Source: Rotaria sordida (lineage: Eukaryota > Rotifera > Eurotatoria > Philodinida > Philodinidae). Taken from it: a DNA stretch of 64,000 nt. Below, piece by piece: positions 13,494-25,519 of this stretch. The position numbers were made by a program, and so were the translations under genes. The stretch's first letter is position 1, and every line of letters starts with the position of its first letter. The stretch lies in the NCBI GenBank assembly GCA_905250125.1, contig CAJNOL010000149.1, positions 1 to 64,000 of the forward strand. The letters run 5' to 3'. Below the pieces are notes generated by a model. That model had not been told where the DNA came from, made no database searches, and saw only the letters and a list, made by a program, of their open reading frames with translations.

Positions 13494-14192
13494 CAGGGTG
13501 TCCTAAAAGTTACCTACCAAAAAAAGAATTCAAATATCTCTTTTGTATTTTAATCAAATCCATCGATTGGTTTTTTTCTGATGATAGAGGAGAGATCCAA
13601 GTCTTTGTTCCTATAAGAGAAATCATACTTGACTGTGATACAAAAATTGTCTTTTTTTTGAATTCATCGGAATCTTTATGACACAAATGATTACAGAGTT
13701 TCAAGTCCGATATTTTTCTCAATACTAGAACAACTTCCGAAGAATTCGTGTTCTTGTTGCATGTTAACCAAGTTATAATTACTATTGAATTTACTTCCGC
13801 AGGATCCAACGAGTAAAAAAAAATGGAATTTTCTAGATTTTAATGGAAATTATCTGAAACCAACCGAAAAGTCTGAAAAAGTAAAAAAAAAAAAGAAAAA
13901 CTCAAAAATGTGTTGAAACTCGATTGCGGTTTCTCACTTCAATAGAACTTCATATTTTCAATAAAATTTTATTATTGAATTCTCTCATGAAATTTAACCT
14001 TCACAAAATTATCAGTTAGACCAGCATGTATAGAAAATTTCAAGATCTTTGGATGTAGTGTCAATTTTCCAAAATTTAACGCTTTCTTATTGATATTGAT
14101 AAACAAATTCGAAAGAGAATTATATGGTTTGACTAAAGCGCGATGGAGATATTCAAATTCTTTTTTTATTAGATGACTTTTAAAATACTTTG
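13494..14192. mobile_element. Tc1/mariner-type non-autonomous element
   Basis: The element starts CAGGGTGTCCTAAAAGTTACCT, directly after TA. Its right end, read in reverse complement, is a diverged copy (CAAAGTATTTTAAAAGTCATCT), followed by TA. The similarity continues through a block AAAAAAAGAATTCAAATATCTC near each end. A TA duplication and a CAGGGTGTCC start fit the Tc1/mariner superfamily. The roughly 700-bp body has no transposase, and the open frame at 13510-13809 reads as non-coding. Confidence 0.6.
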
Positions 14193-14562
14193 TAGTTTAA
14201 AAATGTGTTTAGATCGAAACAACTTTGTTATCAACAAAAACTAAGCTGATCAAATGGGATAGTTTTAATTAATTCAAACAAAAAATGATGCGTGAGACGT
14301 AAGAAGCAAAATATTTAAGACTATGAAAATAATTTCTCGATTGGTTTCATAAAATTCAAGCTAAAATTTTTATTATTCAAGATACTATTTATCCAAGTCA
14401 CTCTCAAATTTCCAAATATGAAGAAGATGTATGGCTGTTTAAATTTTAATTGAAAATGATCAGTGTTGATATACAATTAAATTGAAGACATCATGACAAT
14501 TTTTTCTTTTTTTAGTAATTAATACACATATGCATAACTATTCGAAATTGTACAAAATTTGT

Positions 14563-14880
14563 GCTTACGAGAGAAGTTCCCAAACTGATTAATTGTTTTT
14601 GAATTAAAACTATATGCATCATATAAGTCCTAATGAGTTATGAATATCCTGACAAAAGCTTGTGCTGCTAGCTTATTGTTATCAAGATGCTGCACTTTTA
14701 CGATAGGTTTTAGTGAATGTCGTAGTCCCTCACAGAAACACCGATAAAACTGATTTTCAGATTTCGACTTGAAACTTAGTCTAAAGTAACAGCATATCTC
14801 TTACATTGCTTATATATACACTGGTAGATTCGATGTTCTTGTTTTAGAATACGAGCAAATCAAAAAACCTAAAGACCACG
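14563..14880 (+). repeat. Dispersed repeat family R1, copy 2
   Basis: It aligns along its length with 52318-52692 in the same orientation. Shared blocks include GAGAGAAGTTC near the start, GAATGTCGTAGT / GAATGCCGTAGT in the middle, and GATTCGATGTTCTTGTTTT / GATTCGATATTCTTATTTT near the end. It has no coding potential. The start resembles the termini of the inverted repeat at 59889-60507. Confidence 0.6.
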
Positions 14881-14904
14881 ATATTGTATTAGAAAAATAT
14901 CATA

Positions 14905-16334
14905 GGGTGTTTCCATGGGATGTCGTCAGTCGATCCAGCGACCACGTCCAAATTCAGTGAAACTTTCAGGCTTTGTATAGTTTTTTGCGCTGATCATTTT
15001 GGTTATAAAATTGTTATATTTGGTCGCTGTTTTTAGAGAGATACGGGTCAAATACTATTGGTGCATTTTATGTTTTTTCCAATCAATTCAAGTCACATTT
15101 TCATCGAAAAACCGATCATAGTCCATGATTATTCATTCGGATTTTAAAACCAATTATATATTTGTATTTCTCTTGAAAAACTGCACCAGAATCCTTAGGA
15201 ATCTAAAAATTTTTCACGCATTTTTATACTGTCCACTGATTCACAATGTAGAGGAACAGTGTATGAAAAATTCGATCAGAAAGTTGGAATAAACGAGAAT
15301 GGTGGCGTTACCAGTTCGATAGAGCAGAACTTGCTCTACAACATCCACTAATTAGTTTTCTCCCCGACCTTGATTATGAAATGAACGACTGTCAAAACTA
15401 TTTTAGATTACAATTTTTCATCAAATTTTAGTGAATATATCGATGAGATCTAATCAGATGGCTTGTTAACTACTTCAAAATTCATTGAGATTTGAAAGAA
15501 TATGTTTATTTGATCATTTTGGTACTAAATTACCTAATGTTCGACTCTATTTTCACGAATAAACAAGTCAAATAATATCAGTGTATATAATATCCTTTTA
15601 ACTATTATGCATAAAAAAAACAATGTATTTTTTATGAAAAGAAGGGAGTAGCACCATATTATTTATTTAAGCTAGAAACCTGTGTATATTAGAGTCGATC
15701 ATTAGATAATTTAGTACCAAAATGATCAGATCAACATATTCCTTCAAATCTCAATGAATTTTGAAGTAGTTAACAAGCCATCTGATTAGATCTCATCGAT
15801 ATATTCACTAAAATTTGATGAAAAATTGTAATCTAAAATAGTTTTGACAGTCGTTCATTTCATAATCAAGGTCGGGGAGAAAACTAATTAGTGGATGTTG
15901 TAGAGCAAGTTCTGCTCTATCGAACTGGTAACGCCACCATTCTCGTTTATTCCAACTTTCTGATCGAATTTTTCATACACTGTTCCTCTACATTGTGAAT
16001 CAGTGGGCAGTATAAAAATGCGTGAAAAATTTTTAGATTCCTAAGGATTCTGGTGCAGTTTTTCAAGAGAAATACAAATATATAATTGGTTTTAAAATCC
16101 GAATGAATAATCATGGACTATGATCGGTTTTTCGATGAAAATGTGACTTGAATTGATTGGAAAAAACATAAAATGCACCAATAGTATTTGACCCGTATCT
16201 CTCTAAAAACAGCGACCAAATATAAAAATTTTATAACCAAAATGATCAGCGCAAAAAACTATACAAAGCCTGAAAGTTTCACTGAATTTGGACGTGGTCG
16301 CTGGATCGACTGGCGACATCCCATGGAAACACCC
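14905..16334. mobile_element. 1.43-kb fold-back element with 650-bp inverted arms
   Basis: Two arms (about 14905-15552 and 15690-16334) are nearly identical inverted copies, differing at only scattered bases, around a spacer of about 137 bp. The ends read GGGTGTTTCCATGGGATGTCG and its complement. Both sides carry CATA (14901-14904 and 16335-16338), a likely 4-bp target duplication. No transposase is encoded; the frame at 16188-16376 lies in one arm and is not gene-like. High arm identity suggests a recent insertion or arm homogenisation. The superfamily is not certain. Confidence 0.8.
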
Positions 16335-16338
16335 CATA

Positions 16339-17707
16339 TAAAAGGCAATATCTTCACGGCAAAAGTGATTCATTAGTTAGGGTACTTCCGTAGTCAGTGA
16401 GTATCTCAAACTCTTGAATATTTCAGATTAAAAATGACTTAATCATTATATGTACTTCTGAAGCAAACAAATAGTAAGTAGTTTCTTTTTGAAATCTTGA
16501 TCAATCTAATCTACACCATTGAATTGTGTCATGACCGTAAATAATAATTGGTATGTCAATATCTATCTGACATAAGTGTTTTATATATAACAAACTTGAA
16601 AGTTAAATTCCATTATTGAATAGTTGATATTTGAAAAGTTGAAATTCAAGTATCTTACAAAAGCACACACAGACAATGTATCTTTCTCACTGAGTATGTT
16701 ACGAAATCTTAACACATACGACAAACGGTATTGAGTGTTTGAATACTTGAACAATAGTGCAATAATTGAATTCAACTTTCAAGTTTGACACTATTTAATA
16801 TCCTAAGAAAGAAATTACAAGAATATTGTTTCAAAATTCTGCTCTACTTTTTTTTTGCTGTTTTAGTAAAGTAAGATCTGTAAAAGGATTCATTATATAG
16901 TAAATTATTTTACTCCATTCATAATAGATTTAGAATTGATTTTCAATATTCCACAAAGTCAAAACTTTGTATGCATTTGTCCAATTGGATAGAATATGAA
17001 AAATGACTTTTTTTTCTTTGACATATTCCATTGCATGAAAAGAATAATAAAGATATTTACACTATCTCTCTGTCCAAATAGTCAAAAATTATAGAAGTTT
17101 AATTGATTATTTATTTTATATAATAAATAGAAATATAACTAAATCATTAGACAATCAAACAGAGAGTAAGCATAATAAGTAAAGTAGCATATTGCTGGTA
17201 CTAATGCAGTTATATAGGCATACTAAAAGAAGAAAAGGTTAATATTCACTGATAACGATTTGATCGAAAGAAAAATACCATCAAAAATGAGTTTAAGTAG
17301 ATTACATATAAAAGTATAGGACCTATGGATATAGAATATTGTCGATTGTTTTGTACGTGATTATATTAAAAAACCGTAGCTTTAACATTTGTTATTTCAT
17401 TTAATAGAGAGAAAAACAAAAAGTAAGGTGATTTACGTGCATCTTACTAAATCATTTTTTTCGATACTTATATGTGGTTATTCATCATATAGTTTATATT
17501 TCTTTTCAAGTTTTCAAAATTGTTCATCATAGCCAAATGATGCGTATTTACTTTGATGAGATACTTAGGAACATATTAATAAATTTTACCCTTAGAAATC
17601 TACTCATAAGAAAACTTTTCAACATGCGTTCTTGTGCATATTCATCAAATTTGACAAAAAAAGCACACAAATCTTTCAATAAGTTTTTTTTCTATGCGTA
17701 TACTGAC
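16339..17707. other. Non-coding A/T-rich DNA
   Basis: Open frames at 16581-16775 and 17474-17779 have no recognisable domain, no supporting splice sites and low-complexity composition. I see no RNA gene or clear repeat here. Confidence 0.45.
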
Positions 17708-18196
17708 GATGGATGGTCTCCAAGTGATAAATTGCTTTTAAGTTGGAACTATATTCAATCTATAGAGCCTAGTCAGTAGTTAAATACCCTAGAATAATTC
17801 GAATTGTTGCATCTTTATTGTTAAGATATCGAATATTTAGTAAATTTTTCCTGCAGGACCCCAGTTTTCAAACAAAATCATATTTTTGAAGTTTGACCTG
17901 AAACTTTGCCCACATGATTCATATCTCGGAGAGACTTTGTCAAAGAATTGTAAAAATTTTTCCTACAAGCTAGTCTGATCAGAACCTTTACGTAGGCAAA
18001 GTCTCAGATTAAAATTCAAAAGTACAATTTTGCTTGAAAACTGAGCTCCTGAAGGAAAAATCTACTAAAAATTCCATATCTCAGCAACAAAGATCCAACA
18101 ACTCACACCACTCTAAAGCATTTACGTATGAACTAGGTTCTGTCGATTGAATATAGTTCTAGCTTAAAAGTGATTTATCACTTGAAGATCTTCTCC
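17708..18196. mobile_element. Fold-back element of about 490 bp
   Basis: The left half read forward and the right half read in reverse complement align over about 240 bp each, including AAGTGATAAAT, GAACTATATTCAATC, TTTTTCCT.CAGGA and CAGTTTTCAA.CAAAAT. There is almost no spacer. Arm identity is moderate (roughly three quarters by eye), so it is older than the 14905-16334 element. It has no coding capacity. Confidence 0.65.
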
Positions 18197-19806
18197 TGTT
18201 AAAGAGGATTTTAACATAGTTAATATGACAGTCAGTTTTTTTTAATGTTATTTATAATCGAAAATCCAAGAAAACAGCAGGTCGTATATTTATGTTTATG
18301 ACACAGTTATGTTGTCTCCATTTTTGAATAGCAAATATTTGGATTTTCTTTATAATGAGATGACAGAATTCTGTTTTATGAGAAATGAAATGACAGATTA
18401 TATGAACAACTTCGTGATTGACAACCTCATCTCGTTTCCTTGGAGTTACACATTTCAAGTAATTATGTTTATATTAATAATTACTTTTTTGTTTTTTGAT
18501 AAAATATTTTCTAAATGTTTTTTTTTGCTCTATAAAAGTTTGTCACAAGTCAACTTGACCGTACATTCCTTTTTTTCTCTTAATCTACAAAATGTAGAAA
18601 AATATTGATTTATAATAGCCACTTGTGTATCATTAATATAAATTGTGTACATTAAATCGCTCCCAAAAAAAAAGTCAATTTTCGTTAGAAAATTTAAAAT
18701 TGAGATAAATGTATGTCGAGCTAGCCCGAGGTTTGGTCCTTTCATAAACGACATGATTTTTTTAATATTTGGCATCTTGTTTTTTTTTCCAAAAATTTTA
18801 CACGATTTCCGTCATTTTCCTCTTGAAAGAAAAACGGGAAATGTTTTTTCTCTTTTTATGCTTTTATGATTATGCATCATAGAATTCTCGAAGGAGTTTT
18901 AATGTAGCCAATTGCTTCTTTTTTTTTGTTCGAAAGAAGTATATGAAGCTGCAATACTCATGTTTTAAATTAAGTTTTTTTGTTATTACACAAAAAAAAG
19001 TACTACTATAAATAGGTCATCCTTTTTCTTCGCATAAAAAAATAAGAATTTCAGGTTGCCAAATAAGTTATTTTTGACCGTTGTTTGTTGAATATCTCCC
19101 AGAAACATGATGATATAGAGCTGAAAATTTTAACATAGTCTCTCTGCTAAAGCTTCAGTGTATCCTGAAAATTTCATACGATTTGCATGTACCTGGTTCA
19201 AGTTCGATTTTTATGGATGCCATAACGCTCAATATTTGATAACGTTAATACAAGTGAACAGATAAACCGAATAATTAGTATTTATCAATTCAAGTAAATT
19301 ACAAGACAGCCACGAATGCTTCAAGGTCAGCAGGATTGGGGAGGGATCGATGATTCAGGAGACTGATTGGAAGATTTTTGTTATCATTGACTGGATTTTT
19401 GGGCAGACACCCCTGAAGACAACATAGCATCAGTAAATTGATTAAAGAATTGAAAATCAAATTATTGTTTTTTCGATATTTTTTTGACACCTTACATATA
19501 TTGATTATTCGTTTAAAATTCCAAGTCATATAACATTCAACTTTCAATAGATAGAACATTCTATGTCTATTATCTTGATTAGCCTATGTTCATTCAATTT
19601 TTCCACTTGATATGTGTTAACCTTCTCTTGTATTATTGTTATTCTCAACACGTAATTCTTTCTTTTAATTAATTGGTACATTTAATCGGGTAATTAGTTT
19701 CTATAGAATTTCTTTATATTATCATTTTTTTTTTCGTTTATTATTAATCAAAGAAAAACAAAATTGATTTACAATTAAAATGAATATACAAAAACAAAAA
19801 AGAACA
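18197..19806. other. Non-coding region with one exon-like island
   Basis: Several short frames lie here (18252-18458, 18309-18608, 18530-18775, 18645-18869); they overlap on both strands and none looks like a gene. Around 19050 there is a CAGGTTGCCAAATAAGT stretch that resembles the end of a Tc1/mariner-like element, but no matching partner is seen. A GC-richer island at about 19308-19410 is discussed in the findings. Confidence 0.45.
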
Positions 19807-21821
19807 TTATGTTGGACTTACTAAATCAGTTTCTAATAAATTATATTTATTCATTGACATTTTCAAATCTTCATTAAGTAAATCATCATTTTTTAATGAG
19901 GGAAAATCAAGTAAATTATCAAGTTTTGTTGATGTTGTTAATATTTCAAAAGCTAAATTTTTCATTGGATTTAATGATGATGATAATGATGATGATGATA
20001 ATTGAAATGAATTTGTTTCTTCATCTATAGGCATTTGTTGTGTATTTGTTATTACATGAGGTAATCGTTGACCTTTAATTTTATTTGTAAATGCCGACCA
20101 AGTTGAATATGTATGTTGTAAATCAGTTTGTGATGACCATTTATTAGTTGTTGATGTTGTTGAAAAAATACTTGACGTTTTTCTCGCTTTTTTATCTTGA
20201 GTTTTTGTTGATTTACCCTGTTTCTGATGTTTATTAGATTGTTGTTGTTGTTGTTGTTGTTGTAAAAGTGTTATATCATCTAATGATTTACCTATTGAAT
20301 ATTCTATTGATTTATTTTCTTTTATATTTGTTAAATCTTTATGTAATACTATTTGAAATGTTTGTTGTAAAGCATTTTCAAGTAAATCATGTTGTGTTGA
20401 TTGTTGTTGATAACGATGATAAATAATTGAACGTTTAAAATAAAGTATACATATATGACGAAGTGAATGTATTTGCTTATTATTATAATTATCAATATGT
20501 TGATTACTAGAATTTGTTTTATAATTAAGTAATATTAATAAATAAATAATTGTATTTAATTGATTTAAATAAGCAAGATCAAGTAATGTTCGTCCAAGAT
20601 AATCTCGATTTAAACGATAATCAACAAATTGTATAAAATAATAAAATAATCGAATATGTCGTTTTAAAATAATAGTTGATGAAAGCATAGCATGTAAACA
20701 TGTTTGATCATCATTATCTAAATGATAAGCATTAGCACCAGCACGAAGTAAAGTTAATGCTATATCAAGATGCCCTTCAATACAAGCATAAAATAATGGT
20801 GTTTGATTTCTATTATCACCTTGATTTATTGCTTTAAGTATTGTTTCATCATTAGATGATGAATTTAAAAGTTCTTGAAGAACTATTAATGAACCAAGAA
20901 AAGCAGCTATATGAAATGCTGTCATGCCACGATCATTGACTGCACATAGATCAGCATTATGGGATAAAAGAAGTGCACACGTTGCTGGATGATTACTAGC
21001 ACAAGCACACATTAATGGTGTCCAATTTTGACTATAGGAGAAAAACAAGATAGTGTCTTAATTGAAAAATAATGTCGCAAAAAAATTACGCATCAGGTGT
21101 ATGAATAATATTTTGTCCTATATCATTTGTCAAAATAAAATTTTGAATCATTCGATTATTTCCAGTTGATACAGCTAGATGAAAAGAATTTCGTCCTGTA
21201 TTATCTTGTTTATACATATCAGCACCATGTGACAATAGTATTTGTACAATCTATTTATTTAACTATAATTATACTAATATTCTGTTCTTTTTTTTTATTG
21301 ACTAATTAATCTCACTTCTTCATTACCCAAATAAGCAGCAATATGAAGTGGTGTTGAAAAACTTGCATCAGTTACATTAACTTGTGCACCGGCTTGAAGT
21401 AACATTTGAATAGCACGTATATTAGCTGATTCAACAGCTGTATGTAATGCTGTTGCTTTTGTTGAAGGATCTAGTTGATCTGGTGAGAAACCTGAAATAT
21501 GATCTCATTGCTCTTTAGCTATTTATTATGTTTAATATAAACATAATGTTATTTATTGTTTATTACCAACCTGCAAGCAAATACTTGTGTAACGTGTCGG
21601 TATCCTTATCTTGAGCGGCATTGACAAAGGCATTGACATCAAGTATTGGTACGAGTGATGAAATTGATGAAGAAATTGTCGATTTTCGTTCAGTATTTGA
21701 CGGTCCACGAAATAAATCACGTAGACGCTATAAATATATAAAGAAAAATAAAAAAAATATTCAATTATTAAAGTCAGTTAATAAGCAAAAATTTTTTTTT
21801 TATAATTCGACAACTTACCAT
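19807..21821 (-). CDS. Ankyrin-repeat protein with poly-Gln, unknown function
   Basis: The five-exon model is 21819-21821, 21571-21727, 21316-21491, 21090-21250 and 19807-21031, giving about 573 aa. The first coding exon supplies only the ATG, followed at once by a GTAAGT donor; an in-frame TGA lies two codons upstream. At least six ankyrin repeats are visible at about 62-330, with typical cores such as TALHTAVESANIRAIQMLL, TPLHIAAYLGNEEIVQILL, TPLMCACASNHPATCALLL and TPLFYACIEGHLDIALTLL. The C-terminal third is low-complexity and polar, with a nine-Gln run and Ser/Thr-rich stretches. No membrane segment or signal peptide is seen. Ankyrin repeats bind other proteins; no partner or orthologue can be named from sequence alone. 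Confidence 0.8.
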
Positions 21822-23014
21822 GCTTCAGGTATGTGTACACACAAGTTCGGTGAGTAGATAAAAAGAAGCGAAAGATAAAGTGCAACAATAGTGATTACGA
21901 TTATGAGTCGTCGTTGACATCAATTTTTTCGTTTTTTTTTCCGTTGTCCTCTGAATCAACACGATGTATATGCATGTGCATACAGTAAAGGACGGGCTGA
22001 GTCAAACCATTGATACACTAAATATATCAGTTGATGCTGATCGATTGTCAAAAACACTGACAGGTGCTTTTCACTATTCGAATATAAACGACTTGTTTCG
22101 ATAAAAATGAAAAGGAAGAAGCAGGGGTATAGAATGGCAAAGAAATGAATGATTTATTCTATGTACTGATGTCGATAGTGGTGATGGTGATGGTGATAGT
22201 GAGAAAAAAAAAGAGAACAAAAAAAAGCGGCAAACTGCGGAATCAATATAATAGTAAGATGAAGAGAAAGAGAGAAGAAAAAAAAAGATTGTTCTTGTTG
22301 TTGTGCGATTTAGGGATCCGTGATGTTAATAGACCAATAAATAAAAAAAAAAAGAAAAGAGCATGTGCTATACATTGTGTAAGTTCTTGATAACATACGA
22401 TTGAGAAGGACAAATGAAGAAAACAATACAATGATGACATATATAATTGAAACCAGAGCTTTTTAATCTTATTATTTTGTCACTTATAACTTTTCAAGAA
22501 TATTGAAAAAAAAAAGAAAAAAAGAAAGAATTCATATGAAAGAAAATTTTATTTCATGATTATAATATAAAACCAAGGTTAAAAAGAGTACTCTTATGTC
22601 CGATTATATATTTATTAATTTACACATTTCCTTTCAAATATCTGACATATATAAAAATTCGATGAGATTTATCTAGTGACATTCTTTTCTTTTCTTTTTC
22701 GTTTTTTTTATACACAATAAAACATATTGTTAAAATATTTTAACAACTTATGACCTTGTCCATTTTTATTCAACATAAAAATATAATAAAGACATACAGT
22801 ATTAATCGTATTGTAATATTATACTATGTCAAAATAGTTCATACGCTTGAAAATACCTAACAATTATGAAAAAAAAATAAATATGCATTGAAAAAGGAAA
22901 AACAAAATTCGATTGATAATCACAGATAATAAAAAAAAAAAGCACATAGGGTGATTGATGAATATAGAAACAAGAGAATGAAAAAAAAGAACCCGACATC
23001 TAACAAATGAACTT
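21822..23014. other. Intergenic region upstream of the ankyrin gene
   Basis: This contains the 5' UTR and likely promoter of the ankyrin gene and the 3' UTR of the next gene at 23015. The frames at 22145-22390 and 22243-22440 overlap on opposite strands and are Lys/Arg- or Phe/Leu-rich products of poly-A/T runs, so they are not called. Confidence 0.5.
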
Positions 23015-23940
23015 TCATAATCTCATTTCAATTATCGTTTTCGTAGCAAATATCAACATAGCAGCAAACATAAGAACAATAAACGATAAATTACAAAGAC
23101 AAAATGAAAAAGCAATATGTTTTTTCAATCGTGTCCTTCCTTCTTGTTGTTTTAATAAATGTTGTTGTATTTGAAATTGTCGTCGTGCATCTAATTGAGC
23201 AAATGTATCAAGTTGTATATCTTCATCACAAAGTAAACGACCTAGAACAAGATCACGTGTACTCATTGAATAAACTCGACCATCACGTTCAACATGTACA
23301 ACTTCATTAATTGGAATAGTTTTTAAATCAAATCTTGTTTTATGTAATTTTTTTTTTATTTTAAGTCCATTATCTTGTTGACGTAATAAAGATATTTCTT
23401 TCATATCTAATACTTGTAAAAGAATTTTTTCACGTAAATTTATCCAACGTAAATCTTGTTCAATTAATTTCATTCGTGCATATGATTCACTCATCATAGC
23501 TATATCTCGTAAACGATGACGAACAATATGCCATTTTGAATTACGTGGTAAATGATGTAAATTTCGTCGACAACGTACATATAAATTTTGTGTTGAACGA
23601 CGTCGACCTAATGAACGTAATGTTGTTGATGATGAATATGATGAATGTATACGACGAGCAAAATGACGTTCAATAAAATTACGTCGAAGATGATCAACAG
23701 GATTTTGTTTTGCATGTTTTCTATCAAGTAATGATGGATCAGAACTACCAAGTTCATTTTTATATTTGGAATTTGTTAGTTGTAATTGACTATTAGTTAA
23801 ATTATTATTCGAATATAAATTAATGCGTACTTCAGATGGTGATCGTCGTGTTCTAGATGTTGATAATATTGAATGATTATGATTGTCATGTGATATTGTT
23901 TTAGTTAGTTTTGTTTGATTATTGACATTTAAATCATCAC

Positions 23941-23973
<33 letters not shown>

Positions 23974-24202
23974 TCGGTATATCAAATGATGATTGTTTAA
24001 TAGTAAGAAAATCCGATGCTGATTTCGATATTGGTAAATGACGTTGTCGTCGATCAGCTTCAATTTTTTGTATTATATGTGATGGAAATGATTTGAAAAT
24101 TTTTATTGGAGGACGTAATAAATATTGATCTTCTACTTGATTTTCAACAAATGATTTTGTTTCATCATCACCTGTTAAATTAAAAGTGATGGTTGTTGCC
24201 AT
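23015..24202 (-). CDS. Unknown basic protein with a single C-terminal membrane segment
   Basis: A single open frame of 395 aa; I do not recognise the family. Residues about 76-86 are an Asp run encoded by a (CAT/ATC)n microsatellite. The middle (about 140-230) is rich in Arg, with clusters such as RRNFIERHFARRIH and LGRRRSTQNLYVRCRR. A helical-looking stretch follows (about 230-350). The last 30 residues include one hydrophobic segment (FIVLMFAAMLIFATKTI), so the protein is probably tail-anchored or type II, with the N-terminus in the cytosol. There is no signal peptide. A TTTCAG acceptor about 29 bases upstream of the ATG suggests a spliced 5' UTR. Codon use is like that of neighbouring genes, so I take it as a real gene. 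Confidence 0.75.
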
Positions 24203-25011
24203 ATGTATAATACAATTTTTATTTTAACATCTGAAATAAAACAAATTCATTTGATTATATTCAATTATCAATAGTAAAACATTTTTGATGTCATCTAGGT
24301 AGAAAGATTTAACTACGTAGAAGAAAAAGAGAAAAAAACAAGGTACGGGAATGAAAACAGATGGACATTTTACGCGTACATCAAGAAGCTACTTTTATTT
24401 TTAACTAAATTATTCAGTAATAATCAATTAGTGATAATTTTTTTCATTAAGTTATTAAAAATTCATCGTAAAAGGTAACATAAAAAACAGCAAAGAAGAA
24501 AAGGTAAGCTACCTGTATTTATTACTTCAATTATTCATTTGTGTTGTCGCATAACAAATCATTTATACGATATATTCTATCAGACAAATAAAAATAAAAA
24601 AAGAACAAAACTGAATAAAGAAAAAAAATATGATTTGATGAATATCGATTTCTTTTCATCTCATTTGATTCTTGTTCATATCAAAAAAGTAAATTCTTAA
24701 TAGATATTCGGCTTAGACAATTCTAATCTTTAAAGTAACCTGCTGTTATAGGCCATAATGTTGACAACTCTAACAAGATATGTCAAAAGGACATAAATAT
24801 TTATATCTATTAATACAGTCTATCTACGTCAGTTACTCTTTGTTTCTTGAAAAAGCTTTAAATTATTTTGATAATGACACATTTTCAGACATCTCATTGG
24901 GTCAGATATGTTTTTTCGTCTTTATTTAACACGATAATATATTTTTTCTTGCATTCTTACTATGATGTACTTGATCGAATGAGAACTGACTACGTCATAC
25001 AGTAAAATTAT

Positions 25012-25036
25012 ATATATATATATATATGTATATGTA
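25012..25036. repeat. (TA)n microsatellite
   Basis: Alternating T and A, slightly interrupted. A similar (AT)n tract lies at about 25488-25512. Confidence 0.8.
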
Positions 25037-25488
25037 AAGATACATAAAACAAATTGGCGTGGATAATAGTGACGTGATAATCTATATAATATTGTTTTTT
25101 TTCTTTGTTTGAATAATTACAAATAAATTTTCTAAGTCACTTGTATGGAAGTTACATCGTACATTTAAATATAGATCTTTTATTATTGACGTCGTCGCTT
25201 ATTATTTTGTTTTTTGTACTTTTTGTAGAATAAAAATAACTATGATGACCGTATAAGTATCAAGAAAAAATAGCTAACAAAAAGAAAAGAAAAGAAATAT
25301 TTATACAACTCACAAATCCATGCACATGTCAACTCGATTGTAGTCTGATTATGACAGTTGCTAATGCGTACGCATATATAAACATGATATGTATTGCATC
25401 TGTAAAAATATCTACAAATTAGTAACTTTTACTCGATGTATACATATTTATATATACATCATAGAGTTTATATAAATTTCAAACCTAC

Positions 25489-25519
<31 letters not shown>

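Noticed and set aside
16188-16376. 62-aa open frame
   Set aside because: Lies inside the right arm of the 14905-16334 fold-back element and has no counterpart elsewhere.
19050-19200. Possible second Tc1/mariner end (CAGGTTGCCAAATAAGT)
   Set aside because: No inverted partner or TA-flanked far end could be found nearby; recorded only as a resemblance.
23104-23310. 68-aa plus-strand frame
   Set aside because: Antisense shadow of the 395-aa minus-strand gene.
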